From Methylovirgula sp963708155 (GTDB lineage Bacteria > Pseudomonadota > Alphaproteobacteria > Rhizobiales > Beijerinckiaceae): 64,000 nt of DNA. Made by a program: the position numbers and the translations under genes. The stretch lies in assembly GCA_963708155.1 (NCBI GenBank), contig OY970183.1, positions 2,418,001 to 2,482,000 of the forward strand. The letters are read 5' to 3'. Below the pieces are notes generated by a model, which did no database searches, had not been told where the DNA came from, and worked only from the letters and a program-made list of their open reading frames with translations. Of this stretch, positions 55,722 through 64,000 are shown in pieces; position 1 is the first letter of the stretch; each line of letters starts with the position of its first letter.

Positions 55722-56031
55722 ATGGCTAAGAAAGAGTTCGATTGAGAAGAACAAGCATCGCGAGAAGCTCGTCAAGCAATATGCGGCGCGCCGCAAGCGG
55801 CTGAAGACGCTCGGCCGAGGATCAAAGCCTCGACCGCCGAGGAGCGATTCGCCGCGCGGCTGAAGCTGGCGGAATTGCCGCGCAATTCGTCGGCGGTGCG
55901 CATTCGCAACCGCTGCGAAGTGTCCGGCCGTCCGCGCGCCTTCATCGGCAAGATGAAGATGTCGCGCATCGCGGTGCAGGGAATTGGGCTCGCAGGGCCT
56001 GATCCCCGGTCTCGTGAAGTCGAGCTGGTAA
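55722..56031 (+). CDS. rpsN: 30S ribosomal protein S14, four frame breaks
   Basis: Extra bases near 55734, 55813, 55832 and 55988 separate the pieces 'SSIEKNKHREKLVKQYAARR', 'AEDQSL', 'TAEERFAARLKLAELPRNSS' and 'VRIRNRCEVSGRPRAFIGKM'. The end 'SQGLIPGLVKSSW' is typical. Corrected length 101 aa, exactly the usual size. It is the C-minus (non-zinc) form of S14. As written, a stop comes after eight codons. Confidence 0.92.
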
Positions 56032-56042
56032 GGAGCGCCGTC

Positions 56043-56442
56043 ATGTCAGTGAACGATCCGCTCGGCGATATGCTGACCCGCATCCGCAATGCGCAAATGC
56101 GCCGCAAGGGCAAGGTGCAGACGCCTGGCTCGCGGCTGCGCGCGCATGTGCTCGACGTGCTGGCCCAGGAAGGCTATATCCGCGGCTATTCGACGACGGA
56201 ATATGGCAACGGCCGCACCGAGTTCGAAATCGAGCTCAAATATTATGACGGTGAGCCGGTCATCAAGCAGCTTGAGCGCGTCTCGAAGCCGGGCCGGCGC
56301 GTCTATGCGGCGGTGGCGGAGATGCCGCACGTCGCCAACGGCCTTGGCATCACCATCGTTTCGACATCGAAGGGCGTGATGGCCGACCATGCGGCGCGCG
56401 ATGCGCAATGTCGGCGGCGAAGTGCTCTGCAAGGTCTTCTGA
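56043..56442 (+). CDS. rpsH: 30S ribosomal protein S8, one frame break
   Basis: It reads 'MSVNDPLGDMLTRIRNAQMR' and 'YIRGYSTTEYGNGRTEFEIE' to 'GLGITIVSTSKGVMADHAAR'. After an extra G near 56400 it ends 'NVGGEVLCKVF'. Corrected length 132 aa. It binds helix 21 of 16S rRNA and represses the spc operon in other bacteria. Confidence 0.94.
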
Positions 56443-56463
56443 CCGGAAGGTAGGATCGAGATC

Positions 56464-57001
56464 ATGTCTCGCGTCGGAAAGAAGCCGGTGGTCATACCGG
56501 CCGGCGTCACCGCCAAGGTCGATGGCCAGACGATCGCCGTCAAGGGCGGCGAAGGGCGAATTGCGCTTTCGTCGGCTCCGGGCGATGTCAACGTCAGCTT
56601 CGCTGATAATCAGATCACGGTCGACCCGCGCAACGAAACCAAGCGCGCCCGCGCGCTTTGGGGCATGACGCGCGCGCAGGTCAACAATCTGGTCATCGGC
56701 GTCACCAAGGGTTTCGAGAAGCAAGCTCGAGATCAACGGCGTCGGCTACAAGGCCGCGGTCGCCGGCAAGAATCTGCAATTGTCGCTCGGCTACAGCCAC
56801 GACGTGACCTATCCGATCCCGCAGGGCATCGCGATCACGACGCCGAAGCCGACGGAAATCACCATCGTCGGCATCGATAAGCGCCAGGTCGGGCAGGTCG
56901 CTGCGGAAATCCGTGCGTTCCGTCCGCCCGAACCCTATAAGGGCAAGGGCGTCAAATATGCCGACGAATTCATCTTCCGCAAGGAAGGCAAGAAGAAGTA
57001 A
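56464..57001 (+). CDS. rplF: 50S ribosomal protein L6, four frame breaks
   Basis: It starts 'MSRVGKKPVVIPAGVTAKVD'. Three extra bases near 56551, 56570 and 56574 restore 'KGELRFVAPGDVNV' when removed (net frame unchanged), and another near 56722 restores 'LEINGVGYKAAVAGKN'. The end is 'FRPPEPYKGKGVKYADEFIF'. Corrected length is exactly 177 aa, the standard L6 length. Confidence 0.93.
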
Positions 57002-57048
57002 GGCAATTTTTCGCATGAGCCCGCCGGGATCATGGCGAGGAGCGGACT

Positions 57049-57413
57049 ATGGCGAAGGACTATGAAGACAGAAGCGCGTCGCCAGCGCGCGTGTCAGGCG
57101 CGCGGTGAGGGCGCGCGCTTATGGCAAGCCGCGCCTGTCGGTGCATCGTTCGTCGAAGCAGATCTATGCCCAGATCATCGATGATGGCGCCGGGCGCACG
57201 CTGGCTTCGGCCTCGTCGCTCGAAGAAGACCAACCGCGAGGCGTTGAAGACCGGCGCCGACGATCGAGGCGGCCGCGAGGTCGGCAAGCAGATCGCGGAC
57301 CGTGCGCTCGAAGCGGCGTCAAGGAGGTCGTCTTCGACCGCGGCGCTTACATCTATCATGGCCGCGTCAAGGCGCTGGCCGAAGGCGCCCGCGAGGCGGG
57401 ACTGACGATTTAA
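57049..57413 (+). CDS. rplR: 50S ribosomal protein L18, several frame breaks
   Basis: Pieces 'ARVRRAVRARAYGKPRLSVH', 'RSSKQIYAQIIDDGAGRTLA', 'KTNREALKTGAD', 'EVGKQIADRALEA' and 'VKEVVFDRGAYIYHGRVKAL' lie in alternating frames. Breaks fall near 57071, 57225, 57263-57275 and 57314. Some are +1 and some are -1 or +2. The corrected length is 119-121 aa, as expected. It binds 5S rRNA. Confidence 0.9.
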
Positions 57414-57477
57414 TCAATTCGGAAGCGAGCGGCGGCATAGCGCCGGCCGCGCAAGTGACGAAAGAACGGAAGAGATT

Positions 57478-58050
57478 ATGGCACGTGAAGGTGAAGGCGG
57501 CGGCCGCGGCCGCGAGCGGGATAGGGCGACAGCGAATTCGTGGATCGTCTGGTCCACATCAATCGCGTCGCCAAAGTGGTGAAGGGCGGCCGGCGGTTTG
57601 GCTTCGCCGCGCTCGTCGTCGTCGGCGATCAGAAGGGCCGCGTCGGCTTTGGCCACGGCAAGGCGCGCGAGGTGCCGGAAGCGATCCGCAAGGCGACGGA
57701 AGCCGCCAAGCATTCGCTTGATCCGCGTGCCGCTGCGCGAAGGCCGCACGCTGCATCATGACGTGACCGGCCGTCACGGCGCGGGCCGCGTCGTTCTGCG
57801 TGCGGCGCCCGCCGGTACCGGCATCATCGCCGGCGGCCCGATGCGCGCCGTGTTCGAGACGCTCGGCATGCATGACGTCGTCGCCAAGTCGCAGGGCTCG
57901 TCCAATCCCTACAACATGGTCCGCGCGACTTTTGATGCGCTTCAGCAGGAAGATTCGCCGCGCGCCGTCGCTGCCCGCCGCAGCCTCAAGGTCTCGACCC
58001 TGCAGGCGCGCCGCCTGGGTGGCGAGGCCGAAGCCGCGGCCGAGGCGTAA
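57478..58050 (+). CDS. rpsE: 30S ribosomal protein S5, two frame breaks
   Basis: It has a Gly/Arg-rich N-terminus 'MAREGEGGGRGRERD', then 'DRLVHINRVAKVVKGGRRFG' after a break near 57524 (-1 or +2). After an extra base near 57720 it reads 'IRVPLREGRTLHHDVTGRHG' and 'AGTGIIAGGPMRAVFETLGM'. Corrected length about 190 aa, normal for S5. Confidence 0.92.
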
Positions 58051-58062
58051 GGAAGCTCGACT

Positions 58063-58262
58063 ATGACGCAAAACTCCGAAATCGAAGCTCGTCGTCGAGC
58101 AGATCAGGAGCCCGATCGGCCGTCCTGCCGTGCAGCGCACGACGCTGATCGGCCTCGGCCTCAACAAGATCGGCCGCCGCTCCGCACTCGCCGATACGCC
58201 GGCCGTGCGCGGCATGATCGATAAAGTCGCGCATCTCGTGCGCATCGTCGAGAGACGCGTGA
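58063..58262 (+). CDS. rpmD: 50S ribosomal protein L30, two frame breaks
   Basis: After an extra base near 58078 it reads 'LVVEQIRSPIGRPAVQRTTL' and 'GLGLNKIGRRSALADTPAVR' with 'GMIDKVAHLVRIVE'. A second extra base near 58253 would hide a TGA at 58260-58262. Removing both gives 65 aa, the usual size. Without the second correction the frame runs to 58276 and overlaps rplO. Confidence 0.88.
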
Positions 58263-58272
58263 GGACAGCGTC

Positions 58273-58759
58273 ATGAAACTCAACGAAATCACCGACAATC
58301 CCGGCGCCATCGAAAGCGCGCATGCGCGTCGGCCGCGGCATCGGCTCGGGCAAGGGCAAGACCGGCGGCCGCGGCGTCAAGGGCCAGAAGGCGCGCACCG
58401 GCGTCGCCATCAAGGGCTTCGAAGGCGGCCAGATGCCGCTGCATCGCCGCTTGCCGAAGCGCGGCTTCACGCCGCCGTCCAGCAAGGATTATAACGAAGT
58501 CAACATCGGCCGCATCCAGGAGGCGGTCGACGCCGGCAAGCTCGCGGCGGATGCTCCGGTGACGATCGACACGCTGCTTGCGGCGGGTGTCGTCACCAAG
58601 CGGCGCGACGGCGTGAAAATCCTCGGCGTCGGCGACATCAGCGCCAAGCTCGCCTTCGAGGTCGCCGCGGCGTCGAAATCGGCTGTCGCCGCCATCGAAA
58701 AGGTGGGCGGCTCGGTCAAGCTTCTCAACGTCGTGGCGGAAGCCGCGGCTGGAGCCTGA
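58273..58759 (+). CDS. rplO: 50S ribosomal protein L15, one frame break
   Basis: It starts 'MKLNEITDNPGAIES'. After an extra base near 58321 it continues 'MRVGRGIGSGKGKTGGRGVK' and 'RLPKRGFTPPSSKDYNEVNI'. Corrected length 161 aa. It lies 96 nt upstream of secY. Confidence 0.94.
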
Positions 58760-58855
58760 ACCTCGGTTGCGAGGGGAGCCTCGGGCTCCCCACATCTCGA
58801 GCTTAAGGTCATTCTCGGGCATTGGGCGGCGCTGAAGGCGCCAGCGGAGTACCTC

Positions 58856-60192
58856 ATGGCATCGGCCGCGGAACAACTTGCTGCTAACGTCAATTGGGGC
58901 GCTTTCGCCAAAGCCGAGGAACTGAAGAAGCGCATCTGGTTCACGCTCGGCGCGCTGATCATCTACCGGCTCGGCACTTATATCCCGCTGCCGGGCATCG
59001 ACCCGGCAGCTTTCGCGCGCGCCTTCAACGGCAACAGCCAGGGCGTCCTGCAACTCTTCAACATGTTCTCGGGCGGCGCCGTGCAGCGCATGGCGATCTT
59101 CGCCCTGAACATCATGCCCTATATCTCCGCCTCGATCATCATTCAGCTTCTGACGAGCGTTTTTCCCTCGCTCGAAGCGCTGAAGAAAGAGGGCGAGGCC
59201 GGGCGCAAGGTCATCAATCAATATACCCGCTATCTCACCGTCGTGCTGGCCGCCTTCCAGGCCTATGGCATCTCCGTCGGCTTGCAGGGGCAGGCCGGCA
59301 TCGTCACCAATCCCGGCATCTTCTTCACGCTGTCAACGACGATCACGCTGACCGGCGGCACGTTGTTCCTGATGTGGCTTGGCGAGCAGATCACCTCGCG
59401 CGGCATCGGCAACGGTTCCTCGCTCATCATCTTCTCGGGCATCGTCGCGGCCTTTCCGGCGGCGATCGTCAATACGCTCGAACTCGGCCGGCAGGGCCAG
59501 CTTTCGACCTTCCTGATCCTCGCCGTCATGGTGGTGGCGATCGCGGTCGTCGCTTTCATCGTCTTCATGGAGCGGGCGCAGCGGCGGCTCATCATCACCT
59601 ATCCGAAGCGCCAGCAGGGCAATAAGACGTATGAGCGGCAGACATCGTTCTTGCCGTTGAAGCTCAATACGTCGGGCGTCATTCCGCCGATCTTCGCCTC
59701 TTCGCTGCTGCTGCTGCCGACGACGATCGCCAATTTCTCCAGCCACGGCGGCACCGGGGCGGAATCCTCGCGACGATCTCGCTTTATCTCGGCCACGGCC
59801 GGCCGCTCTATATGATCCTCTATGTGGCGCTGATCGTCTTCTTCGCGTTCTTCTACACGGCGATCGTCTTCAATCCGACCGAGACCGCCGATAACCTGAA
59901 GAAACATTCCGGCTTCATCCCCGGCATCAGGCCCGGCGAGCGCACGGCCCAATATATCGATAAGGTCCTGATGCGGATTACCGTTCTCGGCGCCGGCTAC
60001 CTCTGCCTCATCTGCATCCTGCCGGAGATTCTGGTTTCCTATGCCGCCATGCCGTTTTATTTCGGCGGCACCTCGCTCCTGATTGTCGTAAGCGTTATGA
60101 TGGACACCGTGGCGCAGATCCACGGCCACCTTCAGGCGCATCAGTATGAAGGTCTGGTCAAGAAAGCCAGATTGAGAGGGAAGAAACGATGA
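58856..60192 (+). CDS. secY: Preprotein translocase subunit SecY, one frame break
   Basis: This ten-helix channel protein shows 'IPLPGIDPAAFARAF', plug-region 'MFSGGAVQRMAIFALNIMPY', 'YLTVVLAAFQAYGISVGLQG' and 'GERTAQYIDKVLMRITVLGA'. A break near 59757 (-1 or +2) separates 'ANFSSHGGTG' from 'ILATISLYLGHGRPLYMILY'. Corrected length about 445 aa. The stop overlaps adk by 4 nt. Confidence 0.94.
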
Positions 60193-60783
60193 GGCTGATT
60201 CTGCTCGGACCGCCCGGAGCAGGCAAGGGGACACAATCGGCACGCCTCGTAGAGAAATATTCCATCCCGCAACTTTCGACCGGCGACATGCTGCGCGCGG
60301 CTGTTGCGGCCGGCACGCCCATCGGTCTCAAGGCCAAGGCGGTGATGGATGCGGGCGGCCTCGTCTCCGACGATATCGTTCTCGGCATCATCGCCGACCG
60401 GATCGACCAGGCGGATGCCGCCAAGGGCTTCATCCTCGACGGGTTTCCGCGCACGGTGAAGCAGGCGGAAGGGCTCGACAAATTACTTGCCGACAAGGGC
60501 CTGCGGCTCGATGCCGTGGTGGAGCTTAAGGTCAATGAGGCGGAGCTTCTGGGCCGGATTGAGCAAGCGGGTCGAGGAAACGCTCGCAGCGGGCGGCAAA
60601 GTCCGCGCCGACGACAATCCCGAGTCCTTCAAAACGCGGCTCGACGCCTACCGCGAGCTGACCGCGCCGGTCTCGGCCTATTATGCCAAACGCGGCGAGT
60701 TGAAAGCGGTGGACGGCATGGCGCCGATCGCGGCAGTCAGCGCGGCGGTCGACGACGCCATCGTGGCGAGCCAGAGGGTCTGA
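60189..60783 (+). CDS. adk: Adenylate kinase, one frame break
   Basis: It reads 'MRLILLGPPGAGKGTQSARL' (P-loop), 'STGDMLRAAVAAGTPIGLKA', 'GFILDGFPRTVKQAEGLDKL', then after an extra base near 60564 'RADDNPESFKTRLDAYRELT'. Corrected length 197 aa. It is the short form without a zinc-binding LID. It interconverts ATP, AMP and ADP. It follows secY as in many Alphaproteobacteria. Confidence 0.94.
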
Positions 60784-61007
60784 AACGGCGCGAAATCGGG
60801 GTTAAAGCGCTGATTTCGCCGCAATTTGGTGTTGACGCGGCGGGCGCGAGCCACTAGGTAAAGCGTTCCAAGCCGAAATGATCGGACCCGGCCAGCATGG
60901 GCAACCATGCGAGGGCCGGTTTTGCATTATCAGCTTCCCGCAAGGGCCGGCCTCCACCGGACGCGGGACATCCTCGCCGCCACTGTGCGGCAAACATGGA
61001 GAACATT

Positions 61008-61376
61008 GTGGCACGTATTGCCGGCGTTAACATCCCGACCAACAAGCGCGTCGTCATCGCCCTTCAGTATATCCACGGGATCGGTCCCAAGAAGGCGCAG
61101 GAAATCATCGAGAAGGTGCATATTTCGCCGGAGCGGCGCGTGCATGATCTGACCGATGCGGAAGTTCTGCAGATCCGCGAGACGATCGATCGCGATTATC
61201 AGGTCGAGGGCGATCTGCGGCGCGAAGTGTCGATGAATATCAAGCGGCTGATCGATCTCGGCGCCTATCGCGGCCTGCGTCATCGCCGTCAGCTGCCGGT
61301 CCGTGGCCAGCGCACGCATACCAACGCCCGTACCCGCAAGGGCAAGGCGAAGCCGATCGCCGGCAAGAAGAAGTAA
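61008..61376 (+). CDS. rpsM: 30S ribosomal protein S13
   Basis: The protein is 122 aa and intact, from GTG 61008 (VARIAGVNIPTNKRVVIALQ), with GGAG 6 nt before. ATG 60996 would add four residues. 'YIHGIGPKKAQEIIEKVHIS' and 'RGLRHRRQLPVRGQRTHTNA' are conserved. It contacts tRNA in the 30S head. Confidence 0.96.
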   Translation: MARIAGVNIPTNKRVVIALQYIHGIGPKKAQEIIEKVHISPERRVHDLTDAEVLQIRETIDRDYQVEGDLRREVSMNIKRLIDLGAYRGLRHRRQLPVRGQRTHTNARTRKGKAKPIAGKKK

Positions 61377-61500
61377 TCGCCATTTCGGCATCATAATCTC
61401 CCGGCGGCCATGGCGCTGTCCGGGGCTGCGTTGAATTCTGACGTTTAAACCAAGAAGCCCGAGCGCCTGGCATTACGGGCGCGCTGGAAGGACAGAGCAA

Positions 61501-61893
61501 ATGGCAAAAGAAGCAAACACACGTGTCCGCCGCCGAGAGCGCAAGAATATCGTCTCGGGCGTGGCGCATGTGAATTCCTCGTTCAACAATACGATGATCA
61601 CCATCAGCGATGCCCAGGGTAATACGATCTCCTGGTCGTCGGCGGGCACGATGGGGTTCAAGGGTTCGCGCAAGTCGACGCCTTATGCCGCGCAGATGGC
61701 GGCGGAGGATGCCGCGCGCAAGGCGGCCGAGCACGGCATGCGCACGCTCGAAGTCGAAGTCTCCGGCCCGGGTTCTGGCCGTGAATCGGCGCTGCGGGCG
61801 CTGCAGGCCGCGGGCTTCACCGTCACCTCGATCCGTGATGTGACGCCGATTCCGCATAACGGCTGCCGTCCGCGCAAGCGCCGCCGCGTTTAA
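61501..61893 (+). CDS. rpsK: 30S ribosomal protein S11
   Basis: The protein is 130 aa and intact. 'GVAHVNSSFNNTMITISDAQ', 'SAGTMGFKGSRKSTPYAAQM' and 'DVTPIPHNGCRPRKRRRV' are standard. It lies in the 30S platform. It is 124 nt after rpsM and is followed by rpoA. Confidence 0.97.
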   Translation: MAKEANTRVRRRERKNIVSGVAHVNSSFNNTMITISDAQGNTISWSSAGTMGFKGSRKSTPYAAQMAAEDAARKAAEHGMRTLEVEVSGPGSGRESALRALQAAGFTVTSIRDVTPIPHNGCRPRKRRRV

Positions 61894-61966
61894 TTGTTTC
61901 AACTGTGCAGAGCCCCCGGCGCTGATTCAGCCGGTGGCAGCTTATGCCCCCAATGAGGATGCTCTC

Positions 61967-62983
61967 GTGATTCAGAAGAACTGGCAGGAGCTCATCAAGC
62001 CGAACAAGCTCGAAGTCGTCCCCGGCGACGATCCGAAGCGGCTTGCAACTATCATCGCCGAGCCGCTGGAGCGCGGTTTTGGTGTTACGCTCGGCAATTC
62101 GCTGCGGCGAATTCTTTTGTCGTCGCTGCAGGGCGCGGCGATTACCTCCGTGCATATCGACGGCGTGCTGCACGAATTCTCGTCGATTCCCGGCGTGCGC
62201 GAGGACGTGACCGACATCGTCCTCAACATCAAGGACATCGCGATCAAGATGCAGAGCGAAGGTCCGAAGCGCATGGTCTTGAAGAAGACCGGCCCCGGCA
62301 AGGTGACCGCCGGCGATATTTCGACGGTTGGCGATGTGCAGGTATTGAACCCCAACCTCGTCATCTGCACGCTCGACGAAGGCGCCGAAATCCGCATGGA
62401 ATTCACGGTCAACACCGGCAAGGGCTATGTGACCGCGGATCGCAACCGCAGCGAAGACGCGCCGATCGGCCTCATTCCGGTCGACAGCCTTTATTCGCCG
62501 GTGCGCAAGGTGAGCTACCGCGTCGAGAACACCCGCGAAGGGCAGATTCTCGATTACGACAAGCTCACCCTGCAGATCGAGACCGACGGCTCGGTTTCGC
62601 CCGAGGATTCGGTCGCCTATGCGGCGCGCATCCTGCAGGACCAGCTCAACGTCTTCGTGAATTTCGAGGAGCCGCGCCGCGAGGAAGTGACGCCGTCTAT
62701 TCCGGAGCTCGCCTTCAACCCGGCGCTGCTGAAGAAGGTGGACGAGCTGGAGCTGTCGGTGCGTTCGGCGAACTGCCTGAAGAACGACAACATCATCTAC
62801 ATCGGCGATCTGATCCAGAAGACCGAGGCGGAGATGCTGCGCACCCCGAACTTCGGCCGCAAGTCGCTCAACGAGATCAAGGAAGTGCTCGCCCAGATGG
62901 GTCTGCACCTCGGCATGGAAGTCACCGGCTGGCCGCCGGAGAACATCGACGAACTCGCCAAGAGGTTCGAAGAGCATTATTGA
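61967..62983 (+). CDS. rpoA: DNA-directed RNA polymerase subunit alpha
   Basis: The protein is 338 aa. I place the start at GTG 61967 (VIQKNWQELIKPNKLEVVPG), the family N-terminus, with GAGGAT upstream. The frame stays open to GTG 61934. The assembly domain 'EPLERGFGVTLGNSLRRILL' and the C-terminal DNA/activator-binding domain 'ELSVRSANCLKNDNIIYIGD' with 'LNEIKEVLAQMGLHLGM' are intact. Confidence 0.98.
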   Translation: MIQKNWQELIKPNKLEVVPGDDPKRLATIIAEPLERGFGVTLGNSLRRILLSSLQGAAITSVHIDGVLHEFSSIPGVREDVTDIVLNIKDIAIKMQSEGPKRMVLKKTGPGKVTAGDISTVGDVQVLNPNLVICTLDEGAEIRMEFTVNTGKGYVTADRNRSEDAPIGLIPVDSLYSPVRKVSYRVENTREGQILDYDKLTLQIETDGSVSPEDSVAYAARILQDQLNVFVNFEEPRREEVTPSIPELAFNPALLKKVDELELSVRSANCLKNDNIIYIGDLIQKTEAEMLRTPNFGRKSLNEIKEVLAQMGLHLGMEVTGWPPENIDELAKRFEEHY

Positions 62984-63070
62984 GTAACGGAGCCCTCTCC
63001 CTCGGGAGAGGGCTTCTGATAACGACACCCGGCCGTACCTTGGCACGGCGGCCGCATAAGGAGACTGGCC

Positions 63071-63487
63071 ATGTATCACGGTCGCGCGAAGCGCCGCTTC
63101 AATCGCACGCACGAGCATCGCAAGGCGATGTTCGCCAATCTGTCGCAAGCTCTTATCAAGCACGAGCAGATCGTCACCACGCTGCCGAAGGCGAAGGATC
63201 TCCGCCCGGTCGTCGAGAAGCTTGTCACGCTCGGCAAGCGCGGCGATCTGCACGCCCGCCGCCAGGCGATCTCGCAGATCAAGGATGTCGATCTCGTTCG
63301 CAAGCTCTTCGACGTGCTTGGTCCCCGCTACAAGACCCGCAACGGCGGCTATACGCGCGTGCTGAAGGCGGGCTTCCGCTAAGGCGACAATGCGGCATTG
63401 GCGGTGATCGAATTCGTCGATCGCGATGTCGAGGCGAAGGGCAAGGATTCGGGGCCGGTGAGGGAAGAGGCTGCGGCCGAGGCATGA
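63071..63487 (+). CDS. rplQ: 50S ribosomal protein L17 with an internal in-frame stop
   Basis: It reads 'MYHGRAKRRFNRTHEHRKAM', 'FANLSQALIKHEQIVTTLPK' and 'RNGGYTRVLKAGFR', then TAA at 63380-63382. The same frame continues 'GDNAALAVIEFVDRDVEAKG' to TGA 63485-63487. L17 proteins have AGFRYGDNA here, so TAA replaces a Tyr codon. Full span 138 aa, the usual length. The ORF as written is only 103 aa. This is a substitution, not an indel. Confidence 0.92.
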
Positions 63488-63538
63488 GCGCCGGGCCGGG
63501 CATCGCCAGGCGCGGTCATCGGCGGTCCGAAATGGATT

Positions 63539-63877
63539 TTGCGTTTTGAAGGGGCGGCGCTGGCTATCGGCGCCGCCTTTTTCTTTTGGCGCGACGGCGG
63601 CTCGTGGCTTCTTTTCGCGCTTCTGTTCTTTGCGCCGGACCTGTCGTTCCTGGCTTATATTGCTTCGCCCCGGGTCGGTGCCTTTGTCTATAATCTTGTC
63701 CATACGAGCATCGGACCGCTGGCGCTGCTCGGGCTCTCGGTCGCCTTGCCAAGTCATCTCTGCCAGACGATCGCCCTGATCTGGCTCGCGCATATCGGTG
63801 CGGATCGGGCTTTGGGCTATGGGCTAAAATATGCCACGGGCTTCGGCGATACGCATTTGGGCCGCATTGGCCGCTAA
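63539..63877 (+). CDS. DUF4260 family membrane protein
   Basis: The protein is 112 aa with three to four hydrophobic segments: 'GAALAIGAAFFFWRDGGSWL', 'LFALLFFAPDLSFLAYIASP', 'HTSIGPLALLGLSVALPSHL' and 'TIALIWLAHIGADRALGYGL'. The 'FAPDLSFLAY' and 'AHIGADRALGYGLKY' motifs are DUF4260 hallmarks. The C-terminal 'GFGDTHLGRIG' is also typical. The start is TTG 63539 by family alignment. No ATG lies in frame nearby. The function is unknown. Confidence 0.8.
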   Translation: MRFEGAALAIGAAFFFWRDGGSWLLFALLFFAPDLSFLAYIASPRVGAFVYNLVHTSIGPLALLGLSVALPSHLCQTIALIWLAHIGADRALGYGLKYATGFGDTHLGRIGR

Positions 63878-63960
63878 AACATCGCGGGGGCCGGCGCGCG
63901 AGCGCCAGATCGGCTTCTCCTCAGTTTATTTGGAGTCATCTGCGTCGAAATGAGGATCGC

Positions 63961-64000
63961 ATGAGCAGGACATTTCGAGTGGGGATCGTGTTGGCGCTGA
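63961..64000 (+). CDS. 5' end of a probable exported protein, cut by the window end
   Basis: ATG 63961 gives MSRTFRVGIVLAL, a basic start followed by a hydrophobic core, the beginning of a signal peptide. Purines (AAATGAGGATCGC) lie upstream. Only 13 codons are visible, so the product cannot be named. Confidence 0.5.
   Translation, partial: MSRTFRVGIVLAL

Overview
The window looks like about 64 kb of chromosome from an alphaproteobacterial methylotroph, most likely Hyphomicrobiales, Beijerinckiaceae/Methylocystaceae-like. The evidence is GC-rich codon use, alphaproteobacterial forms of RpoB, RpoC, RpoA and EF-G, an mtdA-fchA pair (the C1 tetrahydrofolate branch that feeds the serine cycle), and a sarcosine oxidase/N-methylglutamate dehydrogenase cluster beside a GmaS-like ligase. 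The assignment comes from remembered family features only; no search was run.

Layout. 1-2.1 kb holds a decayed DUF3102 fragment, small hypothetical genes and an XRE regulator. 2.1-12.8 kb is a methylated-amine/one-carbon module: soxBDAG or mgdABCD, a GlxA-type AraC regulator, an XRE-cupin regulator, a GmaS/type III glutamine synthetase-like gene, a universal stress protein and an amino-acid permease. 13.4-22.2 kb is a mosaic of four tRNA genes (Thr-UGU, Tyr-GUA, Gly-UCC, Trp-CCA), secreted proline-rich proteins, rlmB, RMD1/DUF155 and DUF4239 membrane proteins, and a broken outer-membrane beta-barrel gene with a second C-terminal remnant. 22.4-30.0 kb carries a glycosyltransferase-like gene, a choloylglycine hydrolase-family protein, a SinR/Cas2-like small protein, an EamA protein and a full sulfate ABC transporter (sbp-cysTWA). 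This block separates tRNA-Trp from secE-nusG, which are usually adjacent in this group.

30.2-63.5 kb is the transcription/translation superoperon: secE, nusG, [mtdA, fchA], rplKA, rplJL, rpoBC, rpsLG, fusA, tuf, the S10 and spc operons through secY-adk, and rpsM-rpsK-rpoA-rplQ. The gene order is canonical except for mtdA-fchA between nusG and rplK. This would place C1 tetrahydrofolate interconversion next to the ribosome and RNA polymerase genes.

The main oddity is about 50 frame breaks in the ribosomal region, densest at 46-58 kb and overwhelmingly of the +1 class, in genes that must be functional. Subtracting the extra bases restores the normal protein length in almost every case (EF-G 691 aa, EF-Tu 396, S14 101, L6 177), so genuine gene decay is very unlikely. 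An insertion-rich sequencing or assembly error is the simplest reading. rplQ also has an in-frame TAA in place of a conserved tyrosine codon. Coordinates of broken genes are given as the full span across the breaks.
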